A DNA stretch of 64,000 nucleotides from Streptomyces sp. NBC_01264 (GCF_026340675.1 NZ_JAPEOX010000001.1:1116001-1180000), one strand, 5' to 3'. Counted from the stretch's first letter, positions 45,154-54,672 are shown. Notes: generated from the letters alone by a model not told the origin. Numbers and translations: made by a program.

Positions 45154-46146
45154 CTACTCCCGGATCTCCATGACCTCGGACAACGAGCGGCGGGGCGTAT
45201 CGGGGCCTGCGGGGCCGTAGCCGAGGCGGAAGACCATCTGCACGTGTCCCATGGCCGCGACCGGGTCACGCAGCGTCCACCGCAGCTCCGGCCATTCCAG
45301 GGGATGCGACGTCATCGAGGTGGCAAGGCCGTCAGCAGTGGCTTGCAGAAGAACGCGTTCCATCGCCTGGCCTGCGCGTAGCCAGTCGGCTCTCGTGTCC
45401 CCCGAGGTGCTCAGCAGAGCCAGCTGCGGCCGCTTCTCGAACACGGCCCAGCCGCGATCCGGAATCGGATTGGCCCAACCGAAGTCGCGTACGGGGGTGG
45501 GGCCGCCTGAACCCTTCGGTCCGAATGCGGCGGCGGGAATGCCGTCCCTGCGTGTGCCCGCAGGGTCCGGCGCGTGGGAGGTCCAGGCCGCGGTTTCCGC
45601 CTGGGCGAGTGGATCGATCTCCTCGCGGTGTTCTGCGTCTCGTACCAGCCCGAGCACGGTGTCGATGTGCCAGGTGTCCGGGACGGTGAGTCGGCAGCCT
45701 TCCGAGCGGGCCGCGGCCCACAGACCGTCCAGCAGTGCGGTCGGCACCGGCTCCTCGCTGAAGGGGTACCGACTGGTGTGCCGACGCCGGACGGCGCCGT
45801 GCAGGGAGGCGAGCTCGTGATCCGCGCCCGTGGTCTCGTCGATCGTCACCGTGGCCAGCAGCCATGGTTCGGCTTCGTCGGGCAAGAGCTGCACGCGGAC
45901 CGGGAGACCGAGCCAGGCCGCGGACACACGCAAATTGAACAGCGCCGCGGCACAACCGAGGTGGAGGCCACGGTGATCCGGGTCGGTTCGGGTCATGGCG
46001 CGTTCCGGATCTCCGTAAAGGGCGAGGGCGCCGCTGCCGACATGGAAGACGAACTTCCACGGCTGGGCGTTGTGCATGGACGGGGCGGTGACGGCGTCGC
46101 CGACGAGCCGGATGACGGTGTCGGGGTCGAAGTGTGTTGCGATCAC
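45154..46146 (-). CDS. Acg-family (nitroreductase-like) flavoprotein
   Basis: 330 aa. APSMHNAQPWKFVFHVGSGA is the FMN-binding N-terminus of the Acg family; RRRHTSRYPFSEEPVPTALL and GQAMERVLLQATADGLATSM follow. The family is founded on M. tuberculosis Acg (Rv2032), a DosR-induced protein that holds FMN but seems poor at reduction. It lies 24 bp after a Usp gene on the same strand, supporting a dormancy role. Confidence 0.9.
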   Translation of the reverse strand: MIATHFDPDTVIRLVGDAVTAPSMHNAQPWKFVFHVGSGALALYGDPERAMTRTDPDHRGLHLGCAAALFNLRVSAAWLGLPVRVQLLPDEAEPWLLATVTIDETTGADHELASLHGAVRRRHTSRYPFSEEPVPTALLDGLWAAARSEGCRLTVPDTWHIDTVLGLVRDAEHREEIDPLAQAETAAWTSHAPDPAGTRRDGIPAAAFGPKGSGGPTPVRDFGWANPIPDRGWAVFEKRPQLALLSTSGDTRADWLRAGQAMERVLLQATADGLATSMTSHPLEWPELRWTLRDPVAAMGHVQMVFRLGYGPAGPDTPRRSLSEVMEIRE

Positions 46147-46170
46147 GGGACTGGTCCTGTCTGTGCGGCC

Positions 46171-47049
46171 TCAGCCGTGCGCCACGACGGCGACCGGAGA
46201 GGTGGCGTGGTGCATCACCGCGTGGGTGATGGGGCCGATGCGGGCGCCGAGTGCCGGACGACGGATGCGCCGGCCGACCACGACGAGTGCCGCGCCGGAC
46301 GCGGCGTCCAGGATCTGGATGGCGGGCTGGCCGAGGACGATGCGGGCATCGAGGGCGAGCCGCGGGTACTTCTTCTCCCAGGGGCTCAGCAGCTCTCGGA
46401 GCGTGGTCTCGAGTCCGTGGGCCATCTCCTTCGCGACGCCGGGATCGAGGACGGGAGCGTAGGAGAAGACCGGCGGGAGCGACCACCCGTGTACGACGGC
46501 GAGCGGGCAGGCCCGCCGGTCCGCTTCCTCGCAGGCAAAGGCGAGGAGCCGGTCGCAGTTGCTGCGCAGGTCCACTCCGAGCACCACCGGCCCGGCATCG
46601 CCCGGGTTCCCGGGCGGACGGTCTTCGCCGTCGATCGAGCGCACGAGGACGACGGGCGTCTCGGTCTCGGGGATCGTCGCCGATCCGGTCGAGCCCACGA
46701 TGAACCCTGCGACGGCGCCGAGACCGCGTGAGCCGAGAACGAGCAGGTCCGCATCGGCTGCGGACGCGGCGAGAACCTTGGAGGCCGCGAGTCCTTTGCT
46801 GCCGTGGGTGCTGATGTTGAGCGTGCCGTGTTCGCGCAGCAGCCGGTCCCGTGTGCGCGAAAGGAGCTCCTCAGCCCACTGATCACGCGTTTCGGGGAGC
46901 GGAACGGCGAAGGGCCCGTACTGGGTCCAGTCCTCCGCGTGGACGAGTTCCAGCGCCGCGCCGCGCAGTTCGGCCTCGTGGGCGGCCCAGTCGGCTGTGG
47001 CGGTGTCGGCGCCCGATCCGTCCAGCCCTACTGTGATCCGGTTCGACAT
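46171..47049 (-). CDS. Universal stress protein, tandem Usp domains
   Basis: 292 aa. Domain 1 (ITVGLDGSGADTATADWAAH; LLVLGSRGLGAVAGFIVGSTGSAT) and domain 2 (VVLGVDLRSNCDRLLAFACE; LVVVGRRIRRPALG) each keep the G-2x-G-9x-G ATP-binding pattern, weaker in domain 2. Two candidate OsdR boxes lie 65-98 bp upstream. Tandem Usp proteins are hallmark members of actinobacterial dormancy regulons. Confidence 0.93.
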   Translation of the reverse strand: MSNRITVGLDGSGADTATADWAAHEAELRGAALELVHAEDWTQYGPFAVPLPETRDQWAEELLSRTRDRLLREHGTLNISTHGSKGLAASKVLAASAADADLLVLGSRGLGAVAGFIVGSTGSATIPETETPVVLVRSIDGEDRPPGNPGDAGPVVLGVDLRSNCDRLLAFACEEADRRACPLAVVHGWSLPPVFSYAPVLDPGVAKEMAHGLETTLRELLSPWEKKYPRLALDARIVLGQPAIQILDAASGAALVVVGRRIRRPALGARIGPITHAVMHHATSPVAVVAHG

Positions 47050-47113
47050 GCGTTCCTCCCGGAGTCGTATGGTCGGCTTCTCTCAGCCTCTTCCGCTTGT
47101 CGTGCCATGGGAA

Positions 47114-47147
47114 GGACCGAGCGGCCCAACCGGGGACCGTTCGGCCC
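47114..47147. promoter_or_regulatory. Two candidate DevR/OsdR boxes
   Basis: GGACCGAGCGGCCC at 47114-47127 and GGGGACCGTTCGGCCC at 47132-47147, upstream of the minus-strand Usp gene and after the stop of a CBS gene. Confidence 0.7.
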
Positions 47148-47172
47148 TCCTCGCTCGGTCAGCCTCGCCCGG

Positions 47173-47769
47173 TCAGCTCTGTTCGACCTCGGCGCAGGTG
47201 AGTCTGTTGTCGACGTCCACGACCCCGTCGACGCTCTGGCAGAGGCGAACCACCACGGGCAACAGGCCGGGCTGCGGCACGGTGCCGCTGAGGGTCACAA
47301 GGCCGTCGTCGACTTCGACGGTGATGGCCGAAGGAGTCAGGTGCAGTGTCCGGGTGAGGACATCCTCGATGATCTCTTCCTGTATCGCGTGGTCGCGGCG
47401 AAGGAAAAGCTGGATCAGATCGCTGCGGCTGAGTACGCCGACCACGCGGCCTTCCTCATCGACGACCGGTAGCCGCTTGACCCGGTGGCGCTGCATGACC
47501 CGGGCCGCGCGGACCACGCTCCACTCGGGTCGGGCCGTGACGGCCGGGCTCGTCATCAGCTCTTCGGCTGTCGCCGCGCCCCCGGCGGGCCGCGGGCGGA
47601 GAAGGTCGGCTTCGGAGACGACGCCGAGCGAGTGCCCGGTTTCATCGATCACGGGCGTGGCGGTGATGTCGAACTCCTTCAGGAGCCGAGCGATCTCCTT
47701 GAACGCGGTCGTGCGCCGGACGGTGACGGCGGTGTGGGTCATCAGGTCCGCGACAGTGCGGTGCCTCAT
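47173..47769 (-). CDS. CBS-CBS-BON domain protein
   Basis: 198 aa. CBS pair: TVADLMTHTAVTVRRTTAFK with SLGVVSEADLLRP, and EELMTSPAVTARPEWSVVRA with GRVVGVLSRSDLIQLFLR. BON domain: ITVEVDDGLVTLSGTVPQPG. Starts 13 bp after the stop of a second CBS-BON gene, with which it probably shares a transcript. Confidence 0.9.
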   Translation of the reverse strand: MRHRTVADLMTHTAVTVRRTTAFKEIARLLKEFDITATPVIDETGHSLGVVSEADLLRPRPAGGAATAEELMTSPAVTARPEWSVVRAARVMQRHRVKRLPVVDEEGRVVGVLSRSDLIQLFLRRDHAIQEEIIEDVLTRTLHLTPSAITVEVDDGLVTLSGTVPQPGLLPVVVRLCQSVDGVVDVDNRLTCAEVEQS

Positions 47770-47782
47770 GGCGGTCGTGCCC

Positions 47783-48385
47783 TCATGCGGAGGCGGGGAC
47801 GGTGAAATCCGCCTTGACGTCGACAACGCCCGGTACGGTGCCGGCGGTGCGTACGACGACATCTTCCATTGCGGGGTCCGGCAGCGACCCATTGAGGTAG
47901 GCGATGCCGTTGGCGACGTGGACGTGCACTTCGGCGGAACCGTTCGGGATCAGCTGATACATGATCAGTTCGCGAATCTCGGCGCCGATGTCCTCGTCCG
48001 GGCGCAGGAAGACCTTGAGCAGGTCTCCGCGGCTGACGCCGCCGACGAGGCGGCCGTCACCGTCGACCACGGGAAGGCGCTTGAGGAGCCCGCGGGCCAT
48101 CAACCGCGCCGCGGTGGGGATCGTGGCGTCCTTCGTGACGGTCACGGCCGGGCGGGTCATCAGCTGCTCGGCAGCGGTGTCGTGGGCCGTGTCGGTGCCC
48201 TCGGGCTTGAGCAGCAGGTCGGCTTCGGAGACGACGCCGACCACCCGTCCGTCCTTTGCCAGGACGGGGAGGGCGCTGACGTTCCACATCCGCAGCGCTT
48301 CCACGATGTCCTTGAACGCGGTTCCTCGGTCGACGGAGATCACGGCGTGCGTCATGACGTCCTCGACGGTGCGCAGGTGCTTCAT
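47783..48385 (-). CDS. CBS-CBS-BON domain protein
   Basis: 200 aa; GGAGGAAGACC precedes the ATG. CBS pair: TVEDVMTHAVISVDRGTAFK with GRVVGVVSEADLLLKPEG, and QLMTRPAVTVTKDATIPTAA with GRLVGGVSRGDLLKVFLR. BON domain: VHVHVANGIAYLNGSLPDPA. A candidate OsdR box lies 60 bp upstream. The two adjacent copies are not recent duplicates; their sequences differ widely. Confidence 0.9.
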   Translation of the reverse strand: MKHLRTVEDVMTHAVISVDRGTAFKDIVEALRMWNVSALPVLAKDGRVVGVVSEADLLLKPEGTDTAHDTAAEQLMTRPAVTVTKDATIPTAARLMARGLLKRLPVVDGDGRLVGGVSRGDLLKVFLRPDEDIGAEIRELIMYQLIPNGSAEVHVHVANGIAYLNGSLPDPAMEDVVVRTAGTVPGVVDVKADFTVPASA

Positions 48386-48444
48386 GGTCTTCCTCCTCGA
48401 TGGCACGGCCGGTACGGGTGATGCGGTGAAGGGCGACCGTCCGT

Positions 48445-48458
48445 GGGCCGTTCCGGCC
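48445..48458. promoter_or_regulatory. Candidate DevR/OsdR box
   Basis: GGGCCGTTCCGGCC, 60 bp upstream of the CBS-BON gene at 48385 (minus strand). Confidence 0.55.
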
Positions 48459-48495
48459 GGGGCTTTGAGGCGATCCGACTCCCGGTACCGCTCCT

Positions 48496-49365
48496 TCAGT
48501 CGTGGGCGATGACGGCCACGGGGGCTGGTGCGTGGTGCAGGACCGCGTGGGCGACCGAGCCCAGGTGCACGCCGAGCGGGGAGCGGCGCAGATGGCGTCC
48601 CACAACGACGAGTCCCGCGCCCTTCGATGCCCGGACGAGATGCTCGCCCGCCGATCCCATGAACACGTTGTGGCTGACGTTCACGTCGGGGAACTTGTGC
48701 TGCCAGGGCAGCAGCATGTCGTCGACCATGTGCGTGACGCTCTTGCCGATGTCCCGTTCGTTGTCCGGGTCGAAGAAGGGGACGTAGCTGTAGGCGGCCG
48801 GCATCTTCCAGCCGTGCACGGCCCGCAGCGGGCAGTCGCGCCGGGCCGCCTCTTCGAAGGCGAAGGCGAGTACCCGGTCGCACGCTTCGTGGATGTCGAC
48901 CCCCACGACGACCTCGGCGCCGGAGTCTGCGCCCGAGCCGTCCGGGTCGTCGGCGGCGCGAACGAGGACGACCGGTGCGTCAGTCGCGACCAGGGTGGAC
49001 ATGGCCACCGAGCCGACGATGAAACCGACCAGGCCACCCAAACCGCGCGATCCCAGGACCAGCAGCCCGGCGTCGGCGGCCTCGGCCGCGAGGGCGGCTG
49101 CCGGCCGGGCTGCCAGGCAGCGGGTCGTGATCTCCAAGTTCGGGTAGCGCCCGTGCAGCTCCTGCGCGGCTTCGGTCAGGGCCTGATCCGCCCAGCGGTC
49201 CACGTCCTGGCGGCCCAGGCCGGGGAACACGGGGTCCAGGGGCCAGTCGACGGCGTGCACGAGCCGCAGCGGCACCTGCCGCAGGACGGCCTCCCGTGCG
49301 GCCCAGCGCGCTGCCGCCAGGCTCTCCGGGGAGCCGTCGACTCCGACGGTCACGTGGTTTTCCAT
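48496..49365 (-). CDS. Universal stress protein, tandem Usp domains
   Basis: 289 aa. Domain 1: VTVGVDGSPESLAAARWAAR and LLVLGSRGLGGLVGFIVGSVAMST. Domain 2: VVVGVDIHEACDRVLAFAFE and LVVVGRHLRRSPLGVHLGSV. Lies 33 bp after a CBS-BON gene on the same strand, so the two are likely co-transcribed from the box cluster at 50157-50229. Confidence 0.93.
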   Translation of the reverse strand: MENHVTVGVDGSPESLAAARWAAREAVLRQVPLRLVHAVDWPLDPVFPGLGRQDVDRWADQALTEAAQELHGRYPNLEITTRCLAARPAAALAAEAADAGLLVLGSRGLGGLVGFIVGSVAMSTLVATDAPVVLVRAADDPDGSGADSGAEVVVGVDIHEACDRVLAFAFEEAARRDCPLRAVHGWKMPAAYSYVPFFDPDNERDIGKSVTHMVDDMLLPWQHKFPDVNVSHNVFMGSAGEHLVRASKGAGLVVVGRHLRRSPLGVHLGSVAHAVLHHAPAPVAVIAHD

Positions 49366-49398
49366 GGCTGAGATTCCCTTCGTGCGGGCCGGCGCTCG

Positions 49399-50067
49399 TC
49401 ACCACGGCATTGCGTGCCGAACATGGTCAGCGTGAGTGGTTGCCGTGTCGTCGGTACGGGCGGTGACGCGCGATGTCACGGCGACGACCCCGTCGAGCTG
49501 CTCGACGAGGCTGAGAAGCGCAGGGAGCTGGCTCCGGCGCTCGACATGGCCGTCCAGGGTGACGATGCCGTCCACCACGTGGACGCCGACGTCACCGGCC
49601 GGCACCCCGAGCACCTCGACGAGGACCTCGTCGCTGATACGCCTGCGTATCTCGGAGTCCGGACGCAGGAACCTGCGGAGCAGGTCCCGGCGGGTGACGA
49701 TTCCGATGAGCCGGTCCTCCACGTCCACGACGGGCAGGCGTTCGATACCCCGGCGGGTCATCAGCCGGGCAGCGTCGGCCACTGTCTCTTCGGCGTGGAC
49801 GGTGACCGCGGGCGCGGACATGACGTCGCCCGCGGACGGCCGCCCAGCCTCTGTGGTGCTCTGCTCGGCGGGACGGGAGCCCGGCACCGTGTGGGCCAGC
49901 AGGTCGGTCTGCGAGACGACGCCCAGCACGCGGTCCTCCTCGTCCAGGACGGGGACTCCGGAGATGTCGTACTGGGCAAGGAGCTTCGCGACGTCCTTGA
50001 AACCGGTGCCCGGGGCCACGGAGACGACCTCGTCCGTCATCAGGTCCGCCACCTTGAGGTGCTTCAT
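49399..50067 (-). CDS. CBS-CBS-BON domain protein
   Basis: 222 aa; AGGAGGGCCTC precedes the ATG. CBS pair: KVADLMTDEVVSVAPGTGFK with DRVLGVVSQTDLLAHTVP, and GDVMSAPAVTVHAEETVADA with DRLIGIVTRRDLLRRFLR. BON domain: VGVHVVDGIVTLDGHVERRS. Divergent from a Usp gene across a region with several candidate OsdR boxes. Confidence 0.9.
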   Translation of the reverse strand: MKHLKVADLMTDEVVSVAPGTGFKDVAKLLAQYDISGVPVLDEEDRVLGVVSQTDLLAHTVPGSRPAEQSTTEAGRPSAGDVMSAPAVTVHAEETVADAARLMTRRGIERLPVVDVEDRLIGIVTRRDLLRRFLRPDSEIRRRISDEVLVEVLGVPAGDVGVHVVDGIVTLDGHVERRSQLPALLSLVEQLDGVVAVTSRVTARTDDTATTHADHVRHAMPW

Positions 50068-50156
50068 GAGGCCCTCCTGTTCCGCCGTGCCAGGCGAGGC
50101 TGATGTCCGGTGTGGGGTGTGCCCCCAACCATCCGCCGGTGACGGCTGCTGATCGA

Positions 50157-50229
50157 GGGCCGAACGGTCCCTCCGGGGGCCCGTAGGGGCCCGGGGTGCC
50201 GGGCCGTGACGATGGGGACCTTTGGTCCC
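50157..50229. promoter_or_regulatory. Cluster of candidate DevR/OsdR boxes
   Basis: GGGCCGAACGGTCCC at 50157-50171, GGGGCCCGTAGGGGCCC at 50176-50192 and GGGACCTTTGGTCCC at 50215-50229. The last has perfect 6-bp arms and is the closest match to the mycobacterial DosR box GGGACTWWAGTCCC. They lie between the divergent CBS-BON and Usp genes. Confidence 0.75.
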
Positions 50230-50317
50230 GCCTGCGGTCCCGGGCGGCCCTCTTCCCGGAGCGTCGACGGTGCCAGCGTGAGAGGTGTCCCTCATCGGCT
50301 CTCGGTTGGGAGGAATC

Positions 50318-51226
50318 GTGGAAAGCACATTCCGCACCCCGGACACCAGCTCGGTCACCGTCGGCGTGGACGGTTCGCAGTCGGCGCGCGTCGCCGCCCT
50401 GTGGGCGGCCAAGGAGGCCGTGTGCCGTGACCGTCCCCTCCACATTGTCTACGGCTCCGACACCGACGGCAGGGCCTTGTACCTGTCGGCGGAGACCATC
50501 GAACGGGTCCGCGCCAACGGCCGGGCACTCCTGGCCGACACGGCGAAGGCCGTGTCGGCCGAATACCCCGGGCTGACCGTGACCACCGAATTCAGCCGCG
50601 CGGGCGCCGTCGACACCCTGCACCGGGCCGGCGGGCTCCACGGCACGGTCGTCCTGGGCAACCGCGGCCTGGGCGGATTCAACTCCCTCATGCTCGGCTC
50701 GGTCGGGCTGGACACCGCGGCCATCGCCATGACCCCCGTCATCGTCGTCCGAGGCATCGACGGGGCCGAGGAGACCGGCACGGTCCTCGCGGCGATCCGC
50801 GATGAGGACGACCTCCTGATCGCCCGGTACGCCGCCCGGGAAGCCGAGCTGCACAAGGCCTCCCTGCGACTGCTGCACGTGTGGAACGTGCTCCAGTCCG
50901 TCGGTGAGGTGGTCAGCATGCTCGACGGCATCGATGAGATCGCCGGCGGCCACGCTGAGACCCTGCGAGCCGTCACGGACGTGGTCCGCAGCGAGTTCCC
51001 CGACCTGGCGGTGCAGGCCGATGCGGAGAAGAGCGTCTCCGTGGCCGGTGTCCTGGTCGAGGCGTCCCGTCACGCAGACTTGCTCGTCATGGGCGGCCGC
51101 CGGGTACCGGGACCCCTCGGACTCGCCCGCAACCTGGGCAAGGCCACGCACAGCCTGCTGCACCACGCCCATTGCCCCGTCCTGCTCATCCCCCGGACCG
51201 GCAGCGACTTCGGGAGCCGGTCATGA
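50318..51226 (+). CDS. Universal stress protein, tandem Usp domains
   Basis: 302 aa from GTG 50318 with GGGAGGAATC upstream. Domain 1: VTVGVDGSQSARVAALWAAK and VLGNRGLGGFNSLMLGSVGL. Domain 2: LLVMGGRRVPGPLGLARNLG with HAHCPVLLIPR. Domain 2 starts with the unusual AAIRDEDDLLIARYAARE, lacking the normal ATP-contact Asp-Gly-Ser. Its stop overlaps the next Usp gene (ATGA). Confidence 0.92.
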   Translation: MESTFRTPDTSSVTVGVDGSQSARVAALWAAKEAVCRDRPLHIVYGSDTDGRALYLSAETIERVRANGRALLADTAKAVSAEYPGLTVTTEFSRAGAVDTLHRAGGLHGTVVLGNRGLGGFNSLMLGSVGLDTAAIAMTPVIVVRGIDGAEETGTVLAAIRDEDDLLIARYAAREAELHKASLRLLHVWNVLQSVGEVVSMLDGIDEIAGGHAETLRAVTDVVRSEFPDLAVQADAEKSVSVAGVLVEASRHADLLVMGGRRVPGPLGLARNLGKATHSLLHHAHCPVLLIPRTGSDFGSRS

Positions 51227-52086
51227 CCAGCCACCAGACAGGAACCCATGACATCGTCGTGGGCATCGACCCGGGCAGGGACTGGCACCTTGCCCTGGCC
51301 TGGGCCGCCGACGAGGCACAACGGCGCCGGCTCCCGCTGCGCCTGGTGCTCGCGGTGCCGCCCCAGCACGACACCCAGCACGTCGATGACACCCCCGGCC
51401 AGACGGCCATCCGGCAGGCCGGATCCGACAGACTCGAACAGGCGTGCAACTGGGTACGTGACCGCCACCCCGAGGTGAGCGTCACCGGCGATCTGCTCGG
51501 CGGCTTCCCCGCCCCCGTCCTGGGCGCCGCAGCACGCGAGGCCCGCATGATCGTCCTCGGCTCCCGGCACCTGAGCCGCACCGCCGAGTTCTTCAGCGCC
51601 GGCTCGCTCGTGGTCCCCGTCACCGCCCAGGCCCGTTGTCCGGTGGTCGTCGTGGGCGACGCCGAGCACATCAGCCAGCAGCCGACCTACGTCGTCGCGG
51701 GTATCGACGGCAGCGCATCCGCCACTGCCGCGCTGGCCTTCGCCTTCGACGAAGCCGACCTTCGGGGGGCGGCACTGCGGGTCGTCTGCGTGCGGCAACC
51801 GCCTCTGATCATGCTGGACGGCGAGGAGGTGGCGCTGCATGCCCAGCGCACTTTGCTCTCCGAGGCCACTGCCGGCCTGTCCGAGAAGTACCCGGACGTG
51901 CACATGACGCACGAGGTCCTCACGGGCCACCCGGTGGAGGAACTGGCGCGGGCCGCCGAGCATGCCCTGGCCGTCGTCGTGGGCCGCCGCGGCCGCGGCG
52001 GGTACACCGGCATGCGGATCGGATCCGTCGTCCACGGCCTCCTGCACCGCGCGCACTGCCCGGTGATCACCGTCCCCACCGGCTGA
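51223..52086 (+). CDS. Universal stress protein, tandem Usp domains
   Basis: 287 aa, ATGA overlap with the upstream Usp gene. Domain 1: IVVGIDPGRDWHLALAWAAD and MIVLGSRHLSRTAEFFSAGS. Domain 2: YVVAGIDGSASATAALAFAF and VVVGRRGRGGYTGMRIGSVV, the latter a full ATP-binding motif. Followed 7 bp later by a P-type ATPase gene, so the three form an operon under the 50157-50229 boxes. Confidence 0.93.
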   Translation: MTSHQTGTHDIVVGIDPGRDWHLALAWAADEAQRRRLPLRLVLAVPPQHDTQHVDDTPGQTAIRQAGSDRLEQACNWVRDRHPEVSVTGDLLGGFPAPVLGAAAREARMIVLGSRHLSRTAEFFSAGSLVVPVTAQARCPVVVVGDAEHISQQPTYVVAGIDGSASATAALAFAFDEADLRGAALRVVCVRQPPLIMLDGEEVALHAQRTLLSEATAGLSEKYPDVHMTHEVLTGHPVEELARAAEHALAVVVGRRGRGGYTGMRIGSVVHGLLHRAHCPVITVPTG

Positions 52087-52093
52087 GCCCGCG

Positions 52094-54670
52094 ATGACCA
52101 GCCACGCGATCGACACGCCATCCGTCGGCTCCTCGGCCCCGGCGGGGCTGACGCAGGCCGAGGCCGAACGCCGACTTGCCCGCTACGGGCGCAACGAGGT
52201 GGCGCCGCCGCGACCCGCACCCCTCTACCGACGGGTGCTGGCGCAGCTGCGTGATCCGCTGATCATGGTGCTGCTCGGTGCCGCACTGCTGACCATCGCG
52301 ATCGGTGACCACCCGGACGCCGTCGTCATCGGTTTGGTGGTCGTCTTCAACACTACCGTGGGCGTCACCCAGGAGGTCCGGGCGGACCGCGCGGTCGCCG
52401 CGCTCTCCGTTCTCTCGGCCCCGCACGCCCGGGTACGGCGCGACAGCACCGCACACGAGGTGCCGGCAGCGCTCGTGGTGCCTGGTGACAGCCTGCTGCT
52501 GGGCCAGGGAGACATCGTCGCCGCGGACGCCGATCTCACCGAGGCATCCGCTCTCCTGATGGACGAGTCCATGCTCACCGGCGAATCGGAGCCCGTCGCC
52601 AAAACTGCCGGTGACACGGTCGGCGCCGGCACCGTCGTGGTGCGCGGTCGGGGTACGGCGACCGCCACGGCCACAGGACCAGCCAGTGCCCTCGGCCGGA
52701 TCGCAGCGCTCCTCGACGGGGAACACGGGCCGACCCCGCTCCAACGCCGCCTCGCGTCCCTCGGCCGCGTCCTGGCCGCCGCCACCCTCGCCCTGTGCGT
52801 GCTGTTCTTCGCCCTGGGCCTCGTACGCGGCCTCGGCGTGAGCACGATGGCGGTCACCGCCATCAGCCTGGCCGTCGCCGCGGTGCCCGAGTCCCTGCCC
52901 GCCGTGGTCACCCTCGCCCTCGCCCTCGGAGCCCGCCGCATGGCGGCCCGGGGCGCCCTGGTCCGACGCCTGCCGGCCGTCGAGACGCTGGGCTCGGTGA
53001 GCGTGCTGGCCACGGACAAGACAGGCACCCTCACCGAGGGCCGCATGGTCGTCCAGCACCTGTGGACACCGTCCGGAGCCGCGGACGTGTCCGGCAGCGG
53101 ATACGAACCTTACGGAGACCTGACCCGGGCCGGGCACTCCCTGACACCCGAGCAGCTCCGCCCGCTGCAGGAGCTCCTCACCACGGCAGCCCTGTGCAAC
53201 GACGCGAGCCTGAAGGCGCCCCAGAGCGGCTCCGACGCGTGGACGGCCGTGGGCGATCCCATGGAGGCCGCACTGCTGGCAGCCGCCGCCAAGGCCGATT
53301 GCCCCAACTCCGCCGAGCTGCACCGGGACTGCCCCCGGATCGGAGAAGCACCCTTCGACAGCCTGCGCAAACGGATGACCACCCTCCACCACCTGCCCGA
53401 CGGCAACGTCCTGGTCTGCCTCAAGGGGGCGCCGGAGGCAGTCCTGGCTCCCACGGTGCTCGCTGAGCCGTCCGCGCTCCTGGACCAGGCGCGCCGTCAG
53501 GCCGCCGAGCTGGCCGCCCACGGGTTCAGGGTCCTGGCAGTGGCAGGCGCCGAACGGCTCCAGTGGCGCCCGCCCGCCGCCCGGGCGGAACAGGGACTGA
53601 GCCTTCTCGGCCTGATCGCCATCAGCGATCCGCCGAAAGTGACGGCCGCAGCCACCTTGGCGGCCTGCCGCGCCGCCGGCATCACCCCGGTCATGATCAC
53701 CGGCGACCACCCCGCGACGGCCCACGCCATCGCCGTGCGCATCGGACTGATCGAGGACGGTCCGGCCGACGTCGTCGTCACCGGACCCGAGCTCGCCGCA
53801 GCACCGGACACCGACCTGACCCAAGTACGTGTATTCGCCCGGACCGATCCGCAGCAGAAGCTGGACATCGTCCACGCCTGGCGGGCCCGCGGCGCCGTTA
53901 CCGCCATGACCGGGGACGGCGTCAACGACGGCCCCGCCCTCCGCCAGGCCGACATCGGCGTCGCCATGGGCGCCCGCGGCACCGAAGTGGCCCGCCAGGC
54001 CGCCGACCTCGTCCTCACCGACGACGAGCTCTCCACCGTGGTCACGGCCGTCGAGGAAGGCCGCCGCGTCTACGACAACATCCGGCGCTTCCTCGTCTAC
54101 GCCATGGCTGGCGGAACCGCCGAGATACTCGTGATGCTGGCAGGCCCCCTGCTCGGCCTGACTCTGCCGCTGCGGGCGGGGCAGATCCTGTGGATCAACC
54201 TCCTCACCCACGGCCTGACCGGCGTGGCCATGGGTGCCGAACCGGCCGCGCCTGCGGCGATGCAACGCCCACCCCGGCCGCCGGGCCAGCACGTACTCGC
54301 CGCAGGCGTATGGCAGCGCCTCCTCATCCTGGCCGCGGCCGTGACGGCGTTCAGCCTGACCGCCGGCATCGGCGCGCGTGGCATGGACCTGCCCTGGCAG
54401 AGCGTGCTCTTCCTGTCTCTGCTCGGGGCCCAGCTGGGCGTGGCCCTGGGGCTGAGGGCCCGGTTGTTCACCACCCAGAACCTCTTCCTCCCGGCCTCCG
54501 TGGCGGCCTCCGCCCTCCTGGCGATAGCTGCCCTGCACGTTCCCGCTCTGCAGTCCCTGCTGGACACCCGCCCGGTGGGCTGGGCCGGCACGGGACTCGC
54601 CACCGCGGCAGCCCTCGCAGCATTCGTCACCGCCCGGCTCCTGCGGAGCGCATTCCACAGAAAGGCATGA
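52094..54670 (+). CDS. P2-type cation-transporting ATPase (CtpF/Ca2+-ATPase-like)
   Basis: 858 aa. Cation ATPase N domain (LTQAEAERRLARYGRNEVAP), TGES actuator loop (162-165), PESLP in TM4 (265-269), phosphorylated Asp308 in DKTGTLTEG, KGAPEAVLAP, MITGDHPATA and TGDGVNDGPALRQADIGVAM. Ten transmembrane helices with a C-terminal cation ATPase domain (ILWINLLTHGLTGVAMG). PES replaces the more common PEG. DosR-regulated CtpF of M. tuberculosis is a close functional analogue; the ion here is not decided. No N-terminal heavy-metal domain. Confidence 0.92.
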   Translation: MTSHAIDTPSVGSSAPAGLTQAEAERRLARYGRNEVAPPRPAPLYRRVLAQLRDPLIMVLLGAALLTIAIGDHPDAVVIGLVVVFNTTVGVTQEVRADRAVAALSVLSAPHARVRRDSTAHEVPAALVVPGDSLLLGQGDIVAADADLTEASALLMDESMLTGESEPVAKTAGDTVGAGTVVVRGRGTATATATGPASALGRIAALLDGEHGPTPLQRRLASLGRVLAAATLALCVLFFALGLVRGLGVSTMAVTAISLAVAAVPESLPAVVTLALALGARRMAARGALVRRLPAVETLGSVSVLATDKTGTLTEGRMVVQHLWTPSGAADVSGSGYEPYGDLTRAGHSLTPEQLRPLQELLTTAALCNDASLKAPQSGSDAWTAVGDPMEAALLAAAAKADCPNSAELHRDCPRIGEAPFDSLRKRMTTLHHLPDGNVLVCLKGAPEAVLAPTVLAEPSALLDQARRQAAELAAHGFRVLAVAGAERLQWRPPAARAEQGLSLLGLIAISDPPKVTAAATLAACRAAGITPVMITGDHPATAHAIAVRIGLIEDGPADVVVTGPELAAAPDTDLTQVRVFARTDPQQKLDIVHAWRARGAVTAMTGDGVNDGPALRQADIGVAMGARGTEVARQAADLVLTDDELSTVVTAVEEGRRVYDNIRRFLVYAMAGGTAEILVMLAGPLLGLTLPLRAGQILWINLLTHGLTGVAMGAEPAAPAAMQRPPRPPGQHVLAAGVWQRLLILAAAVTAFSLTAGIGARGMDLPWQSVLFLSLLGAQLGVALGLRARLFTTQNLFLPASVAASALLAIAALHVPALQSLLDTRPVGWAGTGLATAAALAAFVTARLLRSAFHRKA

Positions 54671-54672
54671 TC

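Noticed and set aside
52067..54658. 863-codon minus-strand open frame opposite the P-type ATPase
   Set aside because: Gly/Gln/Arg-rich nonsense composition; the plus strand has complete P-type ATPase motifs.
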